Assembly: GCF_001578945.1 (NCBI RefSeq)
Contig: NZ_KQ969550.1
Location: 403,101-467,100 of the forward strand
Source of the DNA: Streptococcus oralis
Lineage (GTDB): Bacteria; Bacillota; Bacilli; Lactobacillales; Streptococcaceae
Length of the DNA: 64,000 nucleotides
Direction of reading: 5' to 3'
Position numbers and translations under genes: made by a program. This document shows, piece after piece, positions 37,800 through 46,102 of this stretch. Numbering within the stretch: position 1 is the first letter of the stretch; every line of letters starts with the position of its first letter. Below the pieces are notes generated by a model. It was not told where the DNA came from. It did not search any database and saw only the letters and a program-made list of their open reading frames with translations.

Positions 37800-37835
37800 C
37801 AATAAGACAAGATTACAATCACATCTTATCTTATT
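37800..37835 (-). terminator. Intercistronic hairpin, possible attenuator
   Basis: AATAAGACAAGAT and ATCTTATCTTATT can pair with one mismatch around a nine-base loop. No T-run follows on the minus strand, so partial read-through or mRNA stabilisation is more likely than full termination. It lies between the peptide and its transport genes. Confidence 0.5.
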
Positions 37836-37872
37836 GATAACCAATCATATTCGACTCGTTATCAAGCACTCA

Positions 37873-37965
37873 CTAAATAGTCACACGGTAGTTGACTTTG
37901 TAGCTGATGCTCATAATGCCAAAGTTAAAAGTATGGCGTTTGAATAATGATTTAATTACTTTCAT
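37873..37965 (-). CDS. 30-residue cationic peptide, candidate bacteriocin or signal
   Basis: The ORF is 30 codons: it starts MKVIKSLFKRHTFNFG and ends with ISYKVNYRVTI. AAAGGAG lies 8 bases before the ATG. The peptide is basic (four Lys, two Arg, one His), has no acidic residue, no double-glycine leader and no Cys, so a leaderless peptide or RiPP-like precursor is possible. It heads an operon of ABC-2 permeases, ATPase, CPBP protease and ABC exporter, separated by a hairpin. I do not recognise it. Confidence 0.6.
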   Translation of the reverse strand: MKVIKSLFKRHTFNFGIMSISYKVNYRVTI

Positions 37966-38023
37966 TTCAATTTCTCCTTTCTATGATATGAGTTGTAGAA
38001 TTATTTTTACCTCTCACTTATAT

Positions 38024-38031
38024 TATTCGAA
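38024..38031 (-). promoter_or_regulatory. Possible SigX box before the 30-residue peptide gene
   Basis: TTCGAATA on the minus strand matches TACGAATA at 7 of 8 positions, 59 bases before the ATG. A TATAAG just downstream could instead be a sigma-A -10. Confidence 0.45.
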
Positions 38032-38325
38032 ACAAATCCTAAGTTTTACAAATTTTCCAGAAAATCTATTTCTGCATTGAACGCTCAAGAAATAATCCAT
38101 CATTTCAATAGTAGGTAAAGACCCCCTAAGAATGATAGAGCTTCCTTTGTTGTGGAAAAAACCTGTAAGACCTATAATGAGAAGTATCATATAAAACGTA
38201 TGAGAGTTTGGTTAAAATCAAAAGGAGCTCCTTGTAAATCGTCCTTAGTTCAGTATTGGAGAAAATAGAAAAGTAGTAAAAATCCAATAAATACCACTCC
38301 TAGGCACACATTGATTCAAAAACTA
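38032..38325. other. Intergenic stretch with a possible gene fragment
   Basis: No intact gene is seen. A 49-codon open stretch on the plus strand (38119-38268) contains YNEKYHIKRMRVWLKSKG and could be the tail of a lost gene. It has no start codon with a ribosome site. Confidence 0.3.
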
Positions 38326-38382
38326 TCAAAAAATCACCGCCCTCCCCAGATAAGTTTGGAGAAAACAGTGATTTTTATTTTA
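38326..38382 (-). terminator. Terminator after the N-glycan transporter operon
   Basis: AAAATCAC...GTGATTTT arms plus internal TCTCC/GGGGAG pairing, followed by TTTTTTG on the minus strand, 36 bases after the ngtS stop. Confidence 0.65.
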
Positions 38383-38417
38383 GGAATGAATACATGAAAT
38401 CAATCAGGAGCTATTGA

Positions 38418-39896
38418 TTATTTATTTTTCAAAAATTCATCGTATTGTTTTTGCATTTCGGTCAATACTTTATCGTAGGCACCTTCAGATTTCAATTTTT
38501 CCATCAATTCTGGAATTGCTTTTTCTGGGTCTACAGTACCTGTGTTGATAGCTGTATCGAATTGTTGCATTGTGTTAGAGATAGCAGAAATTTCAGATTT
38601 TACATTGTCAGTGTTAAAGATGAATCCAAGTGCTGGTGATTCTTTAGCTTCTGCCAATTCTTTCTTAGAATCTTCAATTTGTTTGTCTGTAACGTTTTCG
38701 TTAATGTAAAGGATCCAGTTGTTACCAGTGTTCCAACCTGACATGTGAGTGTTTCCTTTGTATCCGTCAAGAACTTTCACACGATTTTCTTTACCTTCAA
38801 CTTTTTCCCAGTTCTTGCCTTCTGGACCATAAACAAGTCCGTTCAAGAGTTCTGGGTTAGTGTTCAAGAGGTTCAACACTTCCATTGATTTTTCTTTGTT
38901 CTTAGAGTTGTTCGAAATAACAAAGTTAGCAACCTGTGTTGTTTGGTTTTTCTTGATGAAGTTTGTGATTGGTTTGATTTGGATATCTTTGTTAGCAACA
39001 CGTGAAAGGAGGCTGCTACCGTAGTCAGCTGGTCCTACTGTTTCTTCACGAACGAACCAGGTGTCTTGTTGAAGGTCAAAGGTTGTGTCACTTGTTGCAA
39101 CGTCTTTTGGAATGTAACCGGCTTCGTAGAATTTATGAAGAGTCTTCAAGTGTTCTTTGAAGCGAGGCACTTCGTAACGGTTGACGATCTTAGTAGTGTC
39201 GCCTTCAAGGTCGATAACAAATGGAAGTCCATTTGGTACTGGATAGTCAAAGTTATCTGATGGGATGTAGTTCTTAGTAACTGCAAATGGTGTTACATCT
39301 GGAGCCTTTTCTTTGATTTCTTTCAAAACTGGTTCAAGTGTTTCGTATGAAGTAACGCCTGAGATGTCGATACCGTACTTAGCAAGGAGAGTTCCGTTGA
39401 AGGCAAAGTTCTGTGATGATGCAACGTTAGCCGCTACTGGAACAGCATAGATCTTACCATTTACAGTATTCCCTTTAATGTAAGCTGGGTCAAGTGCTTT
39501 GTAAAGTTCTGCTCCTTCTTTCTTGTACAAATCAGTTAAGTCAGCATAAGCACCTTTTTGAGCATTTACAACATAGTTAGATGCAAAGGCGATATCATAG
39601 TTTTCACCAGATGATGTGATAACTGACATTTTCTTATCATAGTCACCCCATCCAAGGTATTGAATATCTAGTTTAGCACCAACTTTTTCTTCGATGATTT
39701 TATTTGCGTTTTCTAGCAATTCATCTAAGTTGTCTGGTTTGTCACCGATTTGGTACATTTTGATAACAGGTTTGTCGCCTGAAGTTGAGTCAGCAGCTTT
39801 CTTGCTGTTTCCTTGCAAGTTTCCACAAGCAGCAAGACCAGCAGCCAAGGCAACTAAGCTAGCAGATGCAAAAGCATATTTTTTCCAGTTTTTCAT
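38418..39896 (-). CDS. ngtS: N-glycan ABC transporter substrate-binding lipoprotein, NgtS-like
   Basis: The protein has 492 residues from ATG 39896 (AAAGGAG upstream). A lipoprotein signal runs to AAGLAAC, followed by a family 1 solute-binding domain. MYQIGDKPDNLDELL and WGDYDKKMSVITSSGENYD match my memory of pneumococcal NgtS, which captures host complex N-glycans after EndoD action. The two permease genes lie upstream, but no ATPase; such importers borrow the shared ATPase MsmK. The cytoplasmic glycosidases at 51934-58886 would process its cargo. Confidence 0.85.
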   Translation of the reverse strand: MKNWKKYAFASASLVALAAGLAACGNLQGNSKKAADSTSGDKPVIKMYQIGDKPDNLDELLENANKIIEEKVGAKLDIQYLGWGDYDKKMSVITSSGENYDIAFASNYVVNAQKGAYADLTDLYKKEGAELYKALDPAYIKGNTVNGKIYAVPVAANVASSQNFAFNGTLLAKYGIDISGVTSYETLEPVLKEIKEKAPDVTPFAVTKNYIPSDNFDYPVPNGLPFVIDLEGDTTKIVNRYEVPRFKEHLKTLHKFYEAGYIPKDVATSDTTFDLQQDTWFVREETVGPADYGSSLLSRVANKDIQIKPITNFIKKNQTTQVANFVISNNSKNKEKSMEVLNLLNTNPELLNGLVYGPEGKNWEKVEGKENRVKVLDGYKGNTHMSGWNTGNNWILYINENVTDKQIEDSKKELAEAKESPALGFIFNTDNVKSEISAISNTMQQFDTAINTGTVDPEKAIPELMEKLKSEGAYDKVLTEMQKQYDEFLKNK

Positions 39897-39997
39897 GATA
39901 AAAACTCCTTTTTTTATTTTTAAAGTTATAAACGATATGATAATAAAATTTGTTGACAGTACGAACTCACAACGCTCGCTTTTTGTCAAAAATAATT

Positions 39998-40921
39998 CTA
40001 TTCCTTGACACCACCGATGGTCAAACCTTTTACAAAGTAGCGTTGGAAGAATGGGTAAAGAACGGCGATTGGAAGGGTGGCAACAACCACCATGGCCATA
40101 CGACCGGTTTCTTTTGGTAAGGCAACCGCAATCTGACTAGATATCCCAACCGATTTTGAAATGTAGTCCATATTGTTTTGGATTTGCATGAGCAAATATT
40201 GGAGTGGGTAGAGGTTATCACTCTTGATGTAGAGAAGTGCGTTAAACCAGTCATTCCAAAAGCCAAGAGCTGTCAGTAAGGTAATAGTCGCAATACCCGG
40301 TAGGGACAAGGGCAAGCAAATCTGGAAGAAAATCCGTGTTTCACTAGCACCATCGATCCGAGCAGATTCCAAAATAGCTTCTGGAATAGTCTTTTTAAAG
40401 AAGGATCTCATCAAGATGATATTAAATGGAGAGAGAAGCGGTGGGATAATCATCGCCCAAACTGTATCACCAAGGTTCAGCAACTGAGTCACCACGATAT
40501 AGCCCGGTACCAAACCGGCGTTGAACAACATACTAAGAAGTGCAAAGATGGTGAAGAAGCGACGGTATTTAAAGGTTGACCGTGAAATTGCATAGGCATA
40601 AGTCGTTGTGATAAAGACGTTCGTCACCGTTCCCACTACTGTAACAAAAACAGAGATGAAGAGAGATTGGAGAATTTTGTCTTTAAATTGTCCCAAGAAG
40701 ACGAAGCCGTCTAGCCCAAATTTAGATGGGAAGAAACTATAGCCAACTTGTTGAAGAGTCGTTTCATCTGTGATCGAAATCATGATAACAAAGATGAAAG
40801 GTAAGATACAGGAAAGGGCAATCAAACCTGCAAGAATACTAAAGAAGATATCTGCTTTTTTACTAAAGGAGTGAATGCCTACATTATCAATTTTTTCTTT
40901 GACGATTTTTGATTTTGCCAT
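39998..40921 (-). CDS. Sugar ABC transporter permease (NgtP-type, CUT1, LplC-like)
   Basis: This 307-residue permease has six membrane segments. The EAA loop is in the EAILESARIDGASETRIFFQICLP region (about residues 184-207, with the EAA-G spacing). ATG 40921 follows GAAAGGAGG; the frame opens 13 codons earlier inside the upstream gene. It pairs with the 40935 product to form the channel for the NgtS-type binding protein. The 102-base gap to ngtS contains only its ribosome site. Confidence 0.88.
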   Translation of the reverse strand: MAKSKIVKEKIDNVGIHSFSKKADIFFSILAGLIALSCILPFIFVIMISITDETTLQQVGYSFFPSKFGLDGFVFLGQFKDKILQSLFISVFVTVVGTVTNVFITTTYAYAISRSTFKYRRFFTIFALLSMLFNAGLVPGYIVVTQLLNLGDTVWAMIIPPLLSPFNIILMRSFFKKTIPEAILESARIDGASETRIFFQICLPLSLPGIATITLLTALGFWNDWFNALLYIKSDNLYPLQYLLMQIQNNMDYISKSVGISSQIAVALPKETGRMAMVVVATLPIAVLYPFFQRYFVKGLTIGGVKE

Positions 40922-40934
40922 GACGTCCTCCTTT

Positions 40935-41864
40935 CTAGAATAGGGCTGAGTTTGGATCAATTCGTCTTGCCCAGAGGTTTGAAAGAATCACCAGAATCAA
41001 ACCGACGACTGATTGATACAGACCGGCTGCGGACGCCATCCCGATATCGGCTGTTTGAGTCAAGCCGTTATAGACATAAACATCCAATACGTTAGTTACA
41101 CTGTAGAGTTGTCCTGCATTGTGAGGAATTTGGTAGAAGAGACCAAAGTCTGCGCGGAAGATATTGCCGACTGCAAGGATGGTCAATACGGTCACAAGTG
41201 GTGTTAACTGTGGAATAGTTACGTTGCGAATCCGTTGCCATTTGCTAGCTCCATCCACTGTCGCTGCTTCGTAGTAGGTTGGGTCAATTCCCATAATGGT
41301 CGCATAGTACATAACACTGCTATAACCAAAACCTTTCCAAATCCCTAGGAACAAAAGCAAATATGGCCAAATTCCTAAGTCGGCATAGAAGTTAATTTCT
41401 TTGAGACCGAGGGAAGAAAGTAGATGATTGAGAACCCCTTTATCAATGTTTAGGAAAGCATCTGTAAAGAAACTGATGATAACCCAAGACAAGAAGTAAG
41501 GGAACAACATGGAAGTTTGGAAGATTTTAACCATTCTCTTAGAGCGAAGCTCACTGAGAATAATGGCAATCCCAACCGCCACAACCAAACCGATAAAGAT
41601 AAAGCCAAGGTTGTAGAGAACGGTATTTCGAGTAATGATAAAGGCGTCTTTTGAACTAAACAAGAACTTAAAGTTATCTAACCCGACCCATTTACTATTT
41701 ACGATACTATCTATGAAACCATTACTGGTCATATGGTAGTCCTTGAAAGCAACCACGTTCCCAAATACAGGGATGTAGAAGAATAGAATCAACCACAAGG
41801 CACCTGGTAAAACCATCAAGAGGAAGATCCAGTTGTCTCTTAAGGTTTTTGAAAACTTTTTCAT
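40935..41864 (-). CDS. Sugar ABC transporter permease (NgtP-type, CUT1, LplB-like)
   Basis: This 309-residue permease has six membrane segments. The EAA-type loop is YYEAATVDGASKWQRIRNVTIP (about residues 195-216). It is the first gene of the operon, behind a promoter with a cre site, so carbon catabolite repression by CcpA is expected. GGGAGG precedes the ATG. With the next two genes it forms an importer for long oligosaccharides. Confidence 0.88.
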   Translation of the reverse strand: MKKFSKTLRDNWIFLLMVLPGALWLILFFYIPVFGNVVAFKDYHMTSNGFIDSIVNSKWVGLDNFKFLFSSKDAFIITRNTVLYNLGFIFIGLVVAVGIAIILSELRSKRMVKIFQTSMLFPYFLSWVIISFFTDAFLNIDKGVLNHLLSSLGLKEINFYADLGIWPYLLLFLGIWKGFGYSSVMYYATIMGIDPTYYEAATVDGASKWQRIRNVTIPQLTPLVTVLTILAVGNIFRADFGLFYQIPHNAGQLYSVTNVLDVYVYNGLTQTADIGMASAAGLYQSVVGLILVILSNLWARRIDPNSALF

Positions 41865-41915
41865 AATTTCCTCCCATTTTATTCCTAAAAACTGATTTCA
41901 TCGAATTTTTAGGTT

Positions 41916-41929
41916 TGATAACGATTACA
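41916..41929. promoter_or_regulatory. cre site (CcpA operator)
   Basis: TGATAACGATTACA, read on the minus strand as TGTAATCGTTATCA, fits the cre consensus TGNAANCGNWNNCA fully. It lies just downstream of the operon's -10. Confidence 0.8.
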
Positions 41930-41935
41930 TAATTA

Positions 41936-41964
41936 GTATACTCCTATTTTAAGGATATTTTAAA
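41936..41964 (-). promoter_or_regulatory. Promoter of the N-glycan transporter operon
   Basis: TTTAAA (41959-41964), 17 bases, TATACT (41936-41941). The -35 is weak. Confidence 0.5.
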
Positions 41965-41981
41965 CTACTAATTATAGAAAA

Positions 41982-42008
41982 AACTCCACAAATTATTTTA
42001 TGTGGAGT
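41982..42008 (-). terminator. Relic terminator hairpin
   Basis: ACTCCACA and TGTGGAGT arms, followed by TTTTTT on the minus strand. No minus-strand gene now ends here, so it may be left over from a lost gene. Confidence 0.5.
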
Positions 42009-42137
42009 GTAAAAAGTAGCGTAGATGGCATCAGAGCTTGGAAGAGAAGGGATGAAGGCAGAAGAGTCTCCCAAAAATTTTTCCAAATAATATCAATTAA
42101 TACGACAAAATACTAGAAAGGAAGCTTTACAGACAAA

Positions 42138-42525
42138 GTTATCAAACGATTTTACGGAATTTCTGATCCTTTAGACGAATAAAAACGGCGGGAAGCAGAT
42201 CGCATTGGCAACAGAGCCTTTATGATGCTCTTTTATATCCTGCTGATTGGCAATTTCCTTTCTCTTCCATTTGTGGAGCGCTATCCAGTGATTCTGGCAC
42301 AAGCTTATCCCGTCGCGATGCTGATCATCACCCTACTTCTAGCCTTCTACGTGGCCAATCAAGCCCGAAAGGCTGGGCTCACTGCCATCGGCCCTGAAAA
42401 TCTCAAACCCAAGGAAAAAGAACCTGCACTATGCTGGAATCAACGCTCTTTTGTTTGGCATCCTGATCCAGGTTCTCATCACCCTGCGAATTTCTAAGGC
42501 CAAGAGAGATCCAGAAGACGAGTAA
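42138..42525 (+). pseudogene. Broken DUF3278-like membrane protein gene
   Basis: The reading frame IKRFYGISDPLDE is stopped by TAA at 42180-42182, then continues KRREADRIGNRAFMML in the same frame. This is followed by two hydrophobic segments. A one-base shift near 42420 is needed to reach the final part (HYAGINALLFGILIQVL...RDPEDE, stop at 42523). The start codon also seems lost. The IKRFYGI...DE-KRREADRIG pattern is that of DUF3278 proteins, usually paired with an XRE regulator. No such regulator is present. Confidence 0.75.
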
Positions 42526-42534
42526 ATGAAAAAT

Positions 42535-42576
42535 AAGGCTTAACGTCAACGCCTTAAACGGTTGATGTTAAGCCTT
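42535..42576. terminator. Terminator between the DUF3278 pseudogene and the LacI-type gene
   Basis: AAGGCTTAAC-TCAAC pairs with GTTGA-GTTAAGCCTT, followed by TTGATTTTTT on the plus strand. Confidence 0.8.
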
Positions 42577-42636
42577 TTGATTTTTTCTCTATTTTACTGA
42601 AATGCTGATCTCCCAACCCTCTTGATTTGAATCAAC

Positions 42637-44715
42637 TTACGAAGGCTCTTGCTTTTGCTCCTGCATTCGGTCGAGTTCGTTGGTCACGCGCGCACCCATT
42701 TCTCTCTCTGCTTCAAAGGTCATTTGCAAGTCTCCCAGCAAAAAGCGACTGCCCTTACTCATTTTCTCAGTCATGTCTTTTAACCAAGGATAACTATTTA
42801 ACAATGAAATCTTCTGGGATAATTGCTTGGTAACAATAAAACCACCTAAATGCGCAAGCATTTGCAGAACCTGATCCGAGTATAGCCAGCTTAGAAATTC
42901 TTCTGCCAAGTGCGTATCTTCCTTGGCTAAAACAGCTAAGCAACCACCTCCTAGCAAGGGTGAAGAGCCTGGTAAATCAGCTACTCCAATCATGTGACTG
43001 GTCAGAACACTCTGATCCCCCAAAAAACGAAAGGCATAGTTAGAGTAGATAATCTCCATGGCAGTCTTCCCCTTGGCAAAATTATCCGCAACCTGTCGCC
43101 AATGATCCTCGGAGTTCTTCAAGGATGTTTCCCGACTCTTGCCATATTGATCCAGGGTTTCCTTAAATAAGGCTTCCGAGTAGGGTTTGTCTTTGATTTT
43201 TTCTTTTAAACGTGGGATAAAATCGCTATAAGACAAAATTGGGTTATGATCAGAAATGGTATGGCCATAAAGGTCATAATCTTTTTGGATACTTTCCTGT
43301 CTAAAAAAGGCTGTCAGCGCATCAAACTCTGCAAAAGTCTGTGGCAGTTGAAACTGCTTTTTAGTCTCCTCATAATAACGCCGTTGAAAGAAGGTGTCTT
43401 CAAAGAGATCCCGTCGGTAAAAGAGCAACTGCATACTACTATCCAAAGGCAAAGTGTAGAGCTGATCATCAATGTAGATATACTCTGAAAAGACATCACA
43501 ATCAAACTGCTCTACCAGCGAAGCAACTGAATCTAAGCCTTTTAGCAGACTCAAGTCTATGCTTCGTAGCCAAGCTACATCGAGACGAATAAGGTCGTAC
43601 TTTTCTAACTTTGGCGAGCGATTGGTCACCAAATCATAGAGAGTATGATAAGGAAGGGTATCGATTCGAAGCTCAACTCCAGCACTTTGGCGGTACTTGT
43701 CGGTCAAAGTTCGCAGGGCCTCCGTCATAGGACTCTCAATAGTCAACAGACGAATGACTGGCCGTCCTGGATGAAACTGGGTTTGAGCATCCTGTTGGTA
43801 AATACCCTCTACTAAAAACTCCTGATTCTGTCTTTCGCCAGACTCAATCATCAGAGCCAACTTTTCTGCTACCCTTTCAATATCCAGTTCGATTGCATCC
43901 AGCTGAGGATCATGAAAGAGTTGCTTACTCCCGATGGTCACCAAATGAAATTTCATATCCAGCCCATTCCACTTGAGGACATCTAACAAGAGCTGAGTTA
44001 GAGTCTCGTTTGTCGATAGGATCAAGGTGTTTTCCTTGGCCTTTTTGAGCAAGTTAAAGATAGGGAGCAGCATCTCCGTATCGTGCAAGCGCGTCACTGC
44101 AATGGACTCGTCCAGATCCAAGTAATTTTCTAAATCATGAATAAACTGGCGATCCCTCTCCAGTTTGTGGGTCAAAAAATGCAGGTCTGTTATCTGATAG
44201 CGATCCATCAAATCAGACAAGTCCTGAAGAGTTTGACTGTGATCGAAGATCAGATTTGTGACGGGAGCTAATTTTTTAGATCCCCAAAAATCCACTGAAT
44301 AGAGATTTTCCGGCTTGCGTTGACTCAAAAATTGATGACTGAGCCGGACTCCACAACAGACAATGGCCTTGGGCGTATTTGCAATCAAGCGTTCCAAAAC
44401 AGCATCAACATCTTTTTTCTCAAACACATAGATCGGCTCTACCTGGGTGGTTTGAGCATAAAAATGACGGGTAAAAATCTCCAAGAATACTTGGTATTTA
44501 TCTCCTAAACCCACTGGCAAGAGCAAGATAATCTGATCCGAATTGCGCTTACGAAGGAGCTGGGCTTGGGCATTTAATTGGTAGCCTAACTGGGCTGCTG
44601 CAGCTTCAACAAGCTGAATCTTTTTGGTACTAACATTACCTTTTTTATTGAGCACATTGGAGGCAGTTCCATGCGAGACACCTGCCATCTTTGCGATATC
44701 TTTTATCGTAACCAT
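42637..44715 (-). CDS. LacI-family regulator fused to a solute-binding-protein domain
   Basis: At 692 residues this is about twice the usual LacI length. Residues 1-55 are a LacI helix-turn-helix (TIKDIAKMAGVSHGTASNVLNKKG). Residues 60-330 are a LacI-type periplasmic-binding-like sensor. Residues 340-690 resemble a family 1 extracellular sugar-binding protein (YTLPLDSSMQLLFYRRDLFED, GKTAMEIIYSNYA, AEEFLSWLYSDQVLQ). There is no signal peptide, so both sensors are cytoplasmic. It is last in the GDPD/ABC importer operon and may bind the two LacI-type operators at 50768 and 50843. I infer sensing of two ligands. Confidence 0.82.
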   Translation of the reverse strand: MVTIKDIAKMAGVSHGTASNVLNKKGNVSTKKIQLVEAAAAQLGYQLNAQAQLLRKRNSDQIILLLPVGLGDKYQVFLEIFTRHFYAQTTQVEPIYVFEKKDVDAVLERLIANTPKAIVCCGVRLSHQFLSQRKPENLYSVDFWGSKKLAPVTNLIFDHSQTLQDLSDLMDRYQITDLHFLTHKLERDRQFIHDLENYLDLDESIAVTRLHDTEMLLPIFNLLKKAKENTLILSTNETLTQLLLDVLKWNGLDMKFHLVTIGSKQLFHDPQLDAIELDIERVAEKLALMIESGERQNQEFLVEGIYQQDAQTQFHPGRPVIRLLTIESPMTEALRTLTDKYRQSAGVELRIDTLPYHTLYDLVTNRSPKLEKYDLIRLDVAWLRSIDLSLLKGLDSVASLVEQFDCDVFSEYIYIDDQLYTLPLDSSMQLLFYRRDLFEDTFFQRRYYEETKKQFQLPQTFAEFDALTAFFRQESIQKDYDLYGHTISDHNPILSYSDFIPRLKEKIKDKPYSEALFKETLDQYGKSRETSLKNSEDHWRQVADNFAKGKTAMEIIYSNYAFRFLGDQSVLTSHMIGVADLPGSSPLLGGGCLAVLAKEDTHLAEEFLSWLYSDQVLQMLAHLGGFIVTKQLSQKISLLNSYPWLKDMTEKMSKGSRFLLGDLQMTFEAEREMGARVTNELDRMQEQKQEPS

Positions 44716-44757
44716 AAATCACGCCTTTTAGTTGTTTTTTCTTATTTTATCATATTT

Positions 44758-45384
44758 TTAAAATTTCCCAAAACGCTCGAGATATTTCCCTAATTCTTTA
44801 ATCGCAGTCTCTTCATCCGATACTTGAAGGGTATGAAAGCCAAGGTCTTCTGCAGCCTTTAGATTTTCAGAAATATCATCTAAAAAAATGGCTCTTTTGG
44901 GGGATAACTGGTAGCGATCTAGCAAGATTTGGTAGAGTTTTTGATCGGGTTTCATGACCTTTTCTTCAAAGGACAAAACCCGACCATCGAGAACTTCTCG
45001 AATCGGTAGATAGCCTTCCTGCTCCAAGGTGTAATAAACTTCTGAGGTATTGGAGAGTATATAAACCTGATAGCCACGCTCTTTGCAGGAGCGCGCAAAA
45101 TCCTGCATCTTATGCTTGATGGCCAGAGCCTGGTACCAGTTACGATAGATGGCTGCGACAGTTGGAGAAAAGGAAGCATCGAGTTGTTCTAAGGCTAACT
45201 TGATTGCTTCTTCTATGGAAAGGAGCCCATGATCCACCTTGGTCCAGAGGCCACTTTCAAAGATAGCGGTTCATAGCTGGGCTTGCCGGTCGAAGTCAGA
45301 TTCAAAGAAGGCCACAACCTTGTCAGAATCCCACTCAATCAGCACATTACCCATGTCGAACACGATAGTATTTATTTTCATCAT
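44758..45384 (-). pseudogene. HAD hydrolase gene interrupted by an in-frame stop
   Basis: The full frame starts ATG-ATG at 45384 after AAAGGAA and encodes KINTIVFDMGNVLIEWD (HAD motif I). A TGA at 45271-45273 stops it after about 38 codons. The same frame then continues TAIFESGLWTKVDHG and includes motif II (ILSNTSE), the conserved Lys and motif IV (FLDDISEN) to the end. No frameshift is present, so a single base change would restore a normal YihX-like phosphatase of about 208 residues. An internal start at 45237 would give a fragment without the catalytic Asp. Confidence 0.8.
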
Positions 45385-46089
45385 CTATTCCTTTATTTCT
45401 TCAATGTATTTTACACCGGGTTGTTGGTGGATTTCCTCGATAAATTTCAAATGGTTAAAGGTTTCTGTTAGCGTCAGAGAAAAATAGCAACCCAGCTCAC
45501 CCTGATCATGGTTGGCTTGATAAAGGGTATCAATATCAATCAGTCCATTTTGAATAGCATTGACCTTGATCTGGTGGCTTGAGAGGTAGATTAAGATACG
45601 GTTAAAAGCCTCCAAAGAGGTTAATACCACGTAGACCTCCACTTTGCGTGAGCGCCTTTGGATATAACTCTTTAGAGGCTGAAAAATGGTCATAATGGTA
45701 ATCAGAGCAAGGGCGCAGGCAATGGCACCGCTATAAAAGCGAATCCCAATAGCCAGACCAATCGTTGCTGAAGTCCAAATCCCCGCAGCAGTGGTTAAGC
45801 CTTTGACACGGTTATTTTTCGTCACTAGAATGGTTCCAGCTCCTAAAAATCCAATGCCACTGATAACCTGAGCCCCCATTCGAGTCGGGTCTCCAGTTCC
45901 GTATTGACTGATGACATATTCATTGGTCATCATGACCATAGCTGAGCCGAGACAGACGAGGATATAGGTCCGAAATCCTGCAGACTGAGCCTTTCTCCCC
46001 CGCTCAAGACCAATAATGCCACCAATAATCACCGAAAGCAAAATACGAAATAAAATGGAATAGAGGGTGGTATGATCAAATGCAATCAC
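45385..46089 (-). CDS. MgtC/SapB-family membrane protein
   Basis: From the GTG at 46089 (AGAGG upstream) the product has 234 residues. Four or five membrane segments include the MgtC signature SVIIGGIIGLERGRKAQSAG (about residues 20-39) and GFLGAGTI. An ACT-like C-terminal domain follows. MgtC proteins are linked to magnesium limitation, membrane potential and survival in macrophages. An open extension of 17 codons upstream overlaps the permease gene and lacks a ribosome site. Its stop codon overlaps the HAD start, so it is part of the operon. Confidence 0.87.
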   Translation of the reverse strand: MIAFDHTTLYSILFRILLSVIIGGIIGLERGRKAQSAGFRTYILVCLGSAMVMMTNEYVISQYGTGDPTRMGAQVISGIGFLGAGTILVTKNNRVKGLTTAAGIWTSATIGLAIGIRFYSGAIACALALITIMTIFQPLKSYIQRRSRKVEVYVVLTSLEAFNRILIYLSSHQIKVNAIQNGLIDIDTLYQANHDQGELGCYFSLTLTETFNHLKFIEEIHQQPGVKYIEEIKE

Positions 46090-46102
46090 ACAGAACCTCT
46101 TT

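Noticed and set aside
38119-38268. Transposase fragment on the plus strand
   Set aside because: The peptide YNEKYHIKRMRVWLKSKG looks vaguely like an IS3-type transposase tail, but no catalytic motif, terminal repeats or target duplication are visible.
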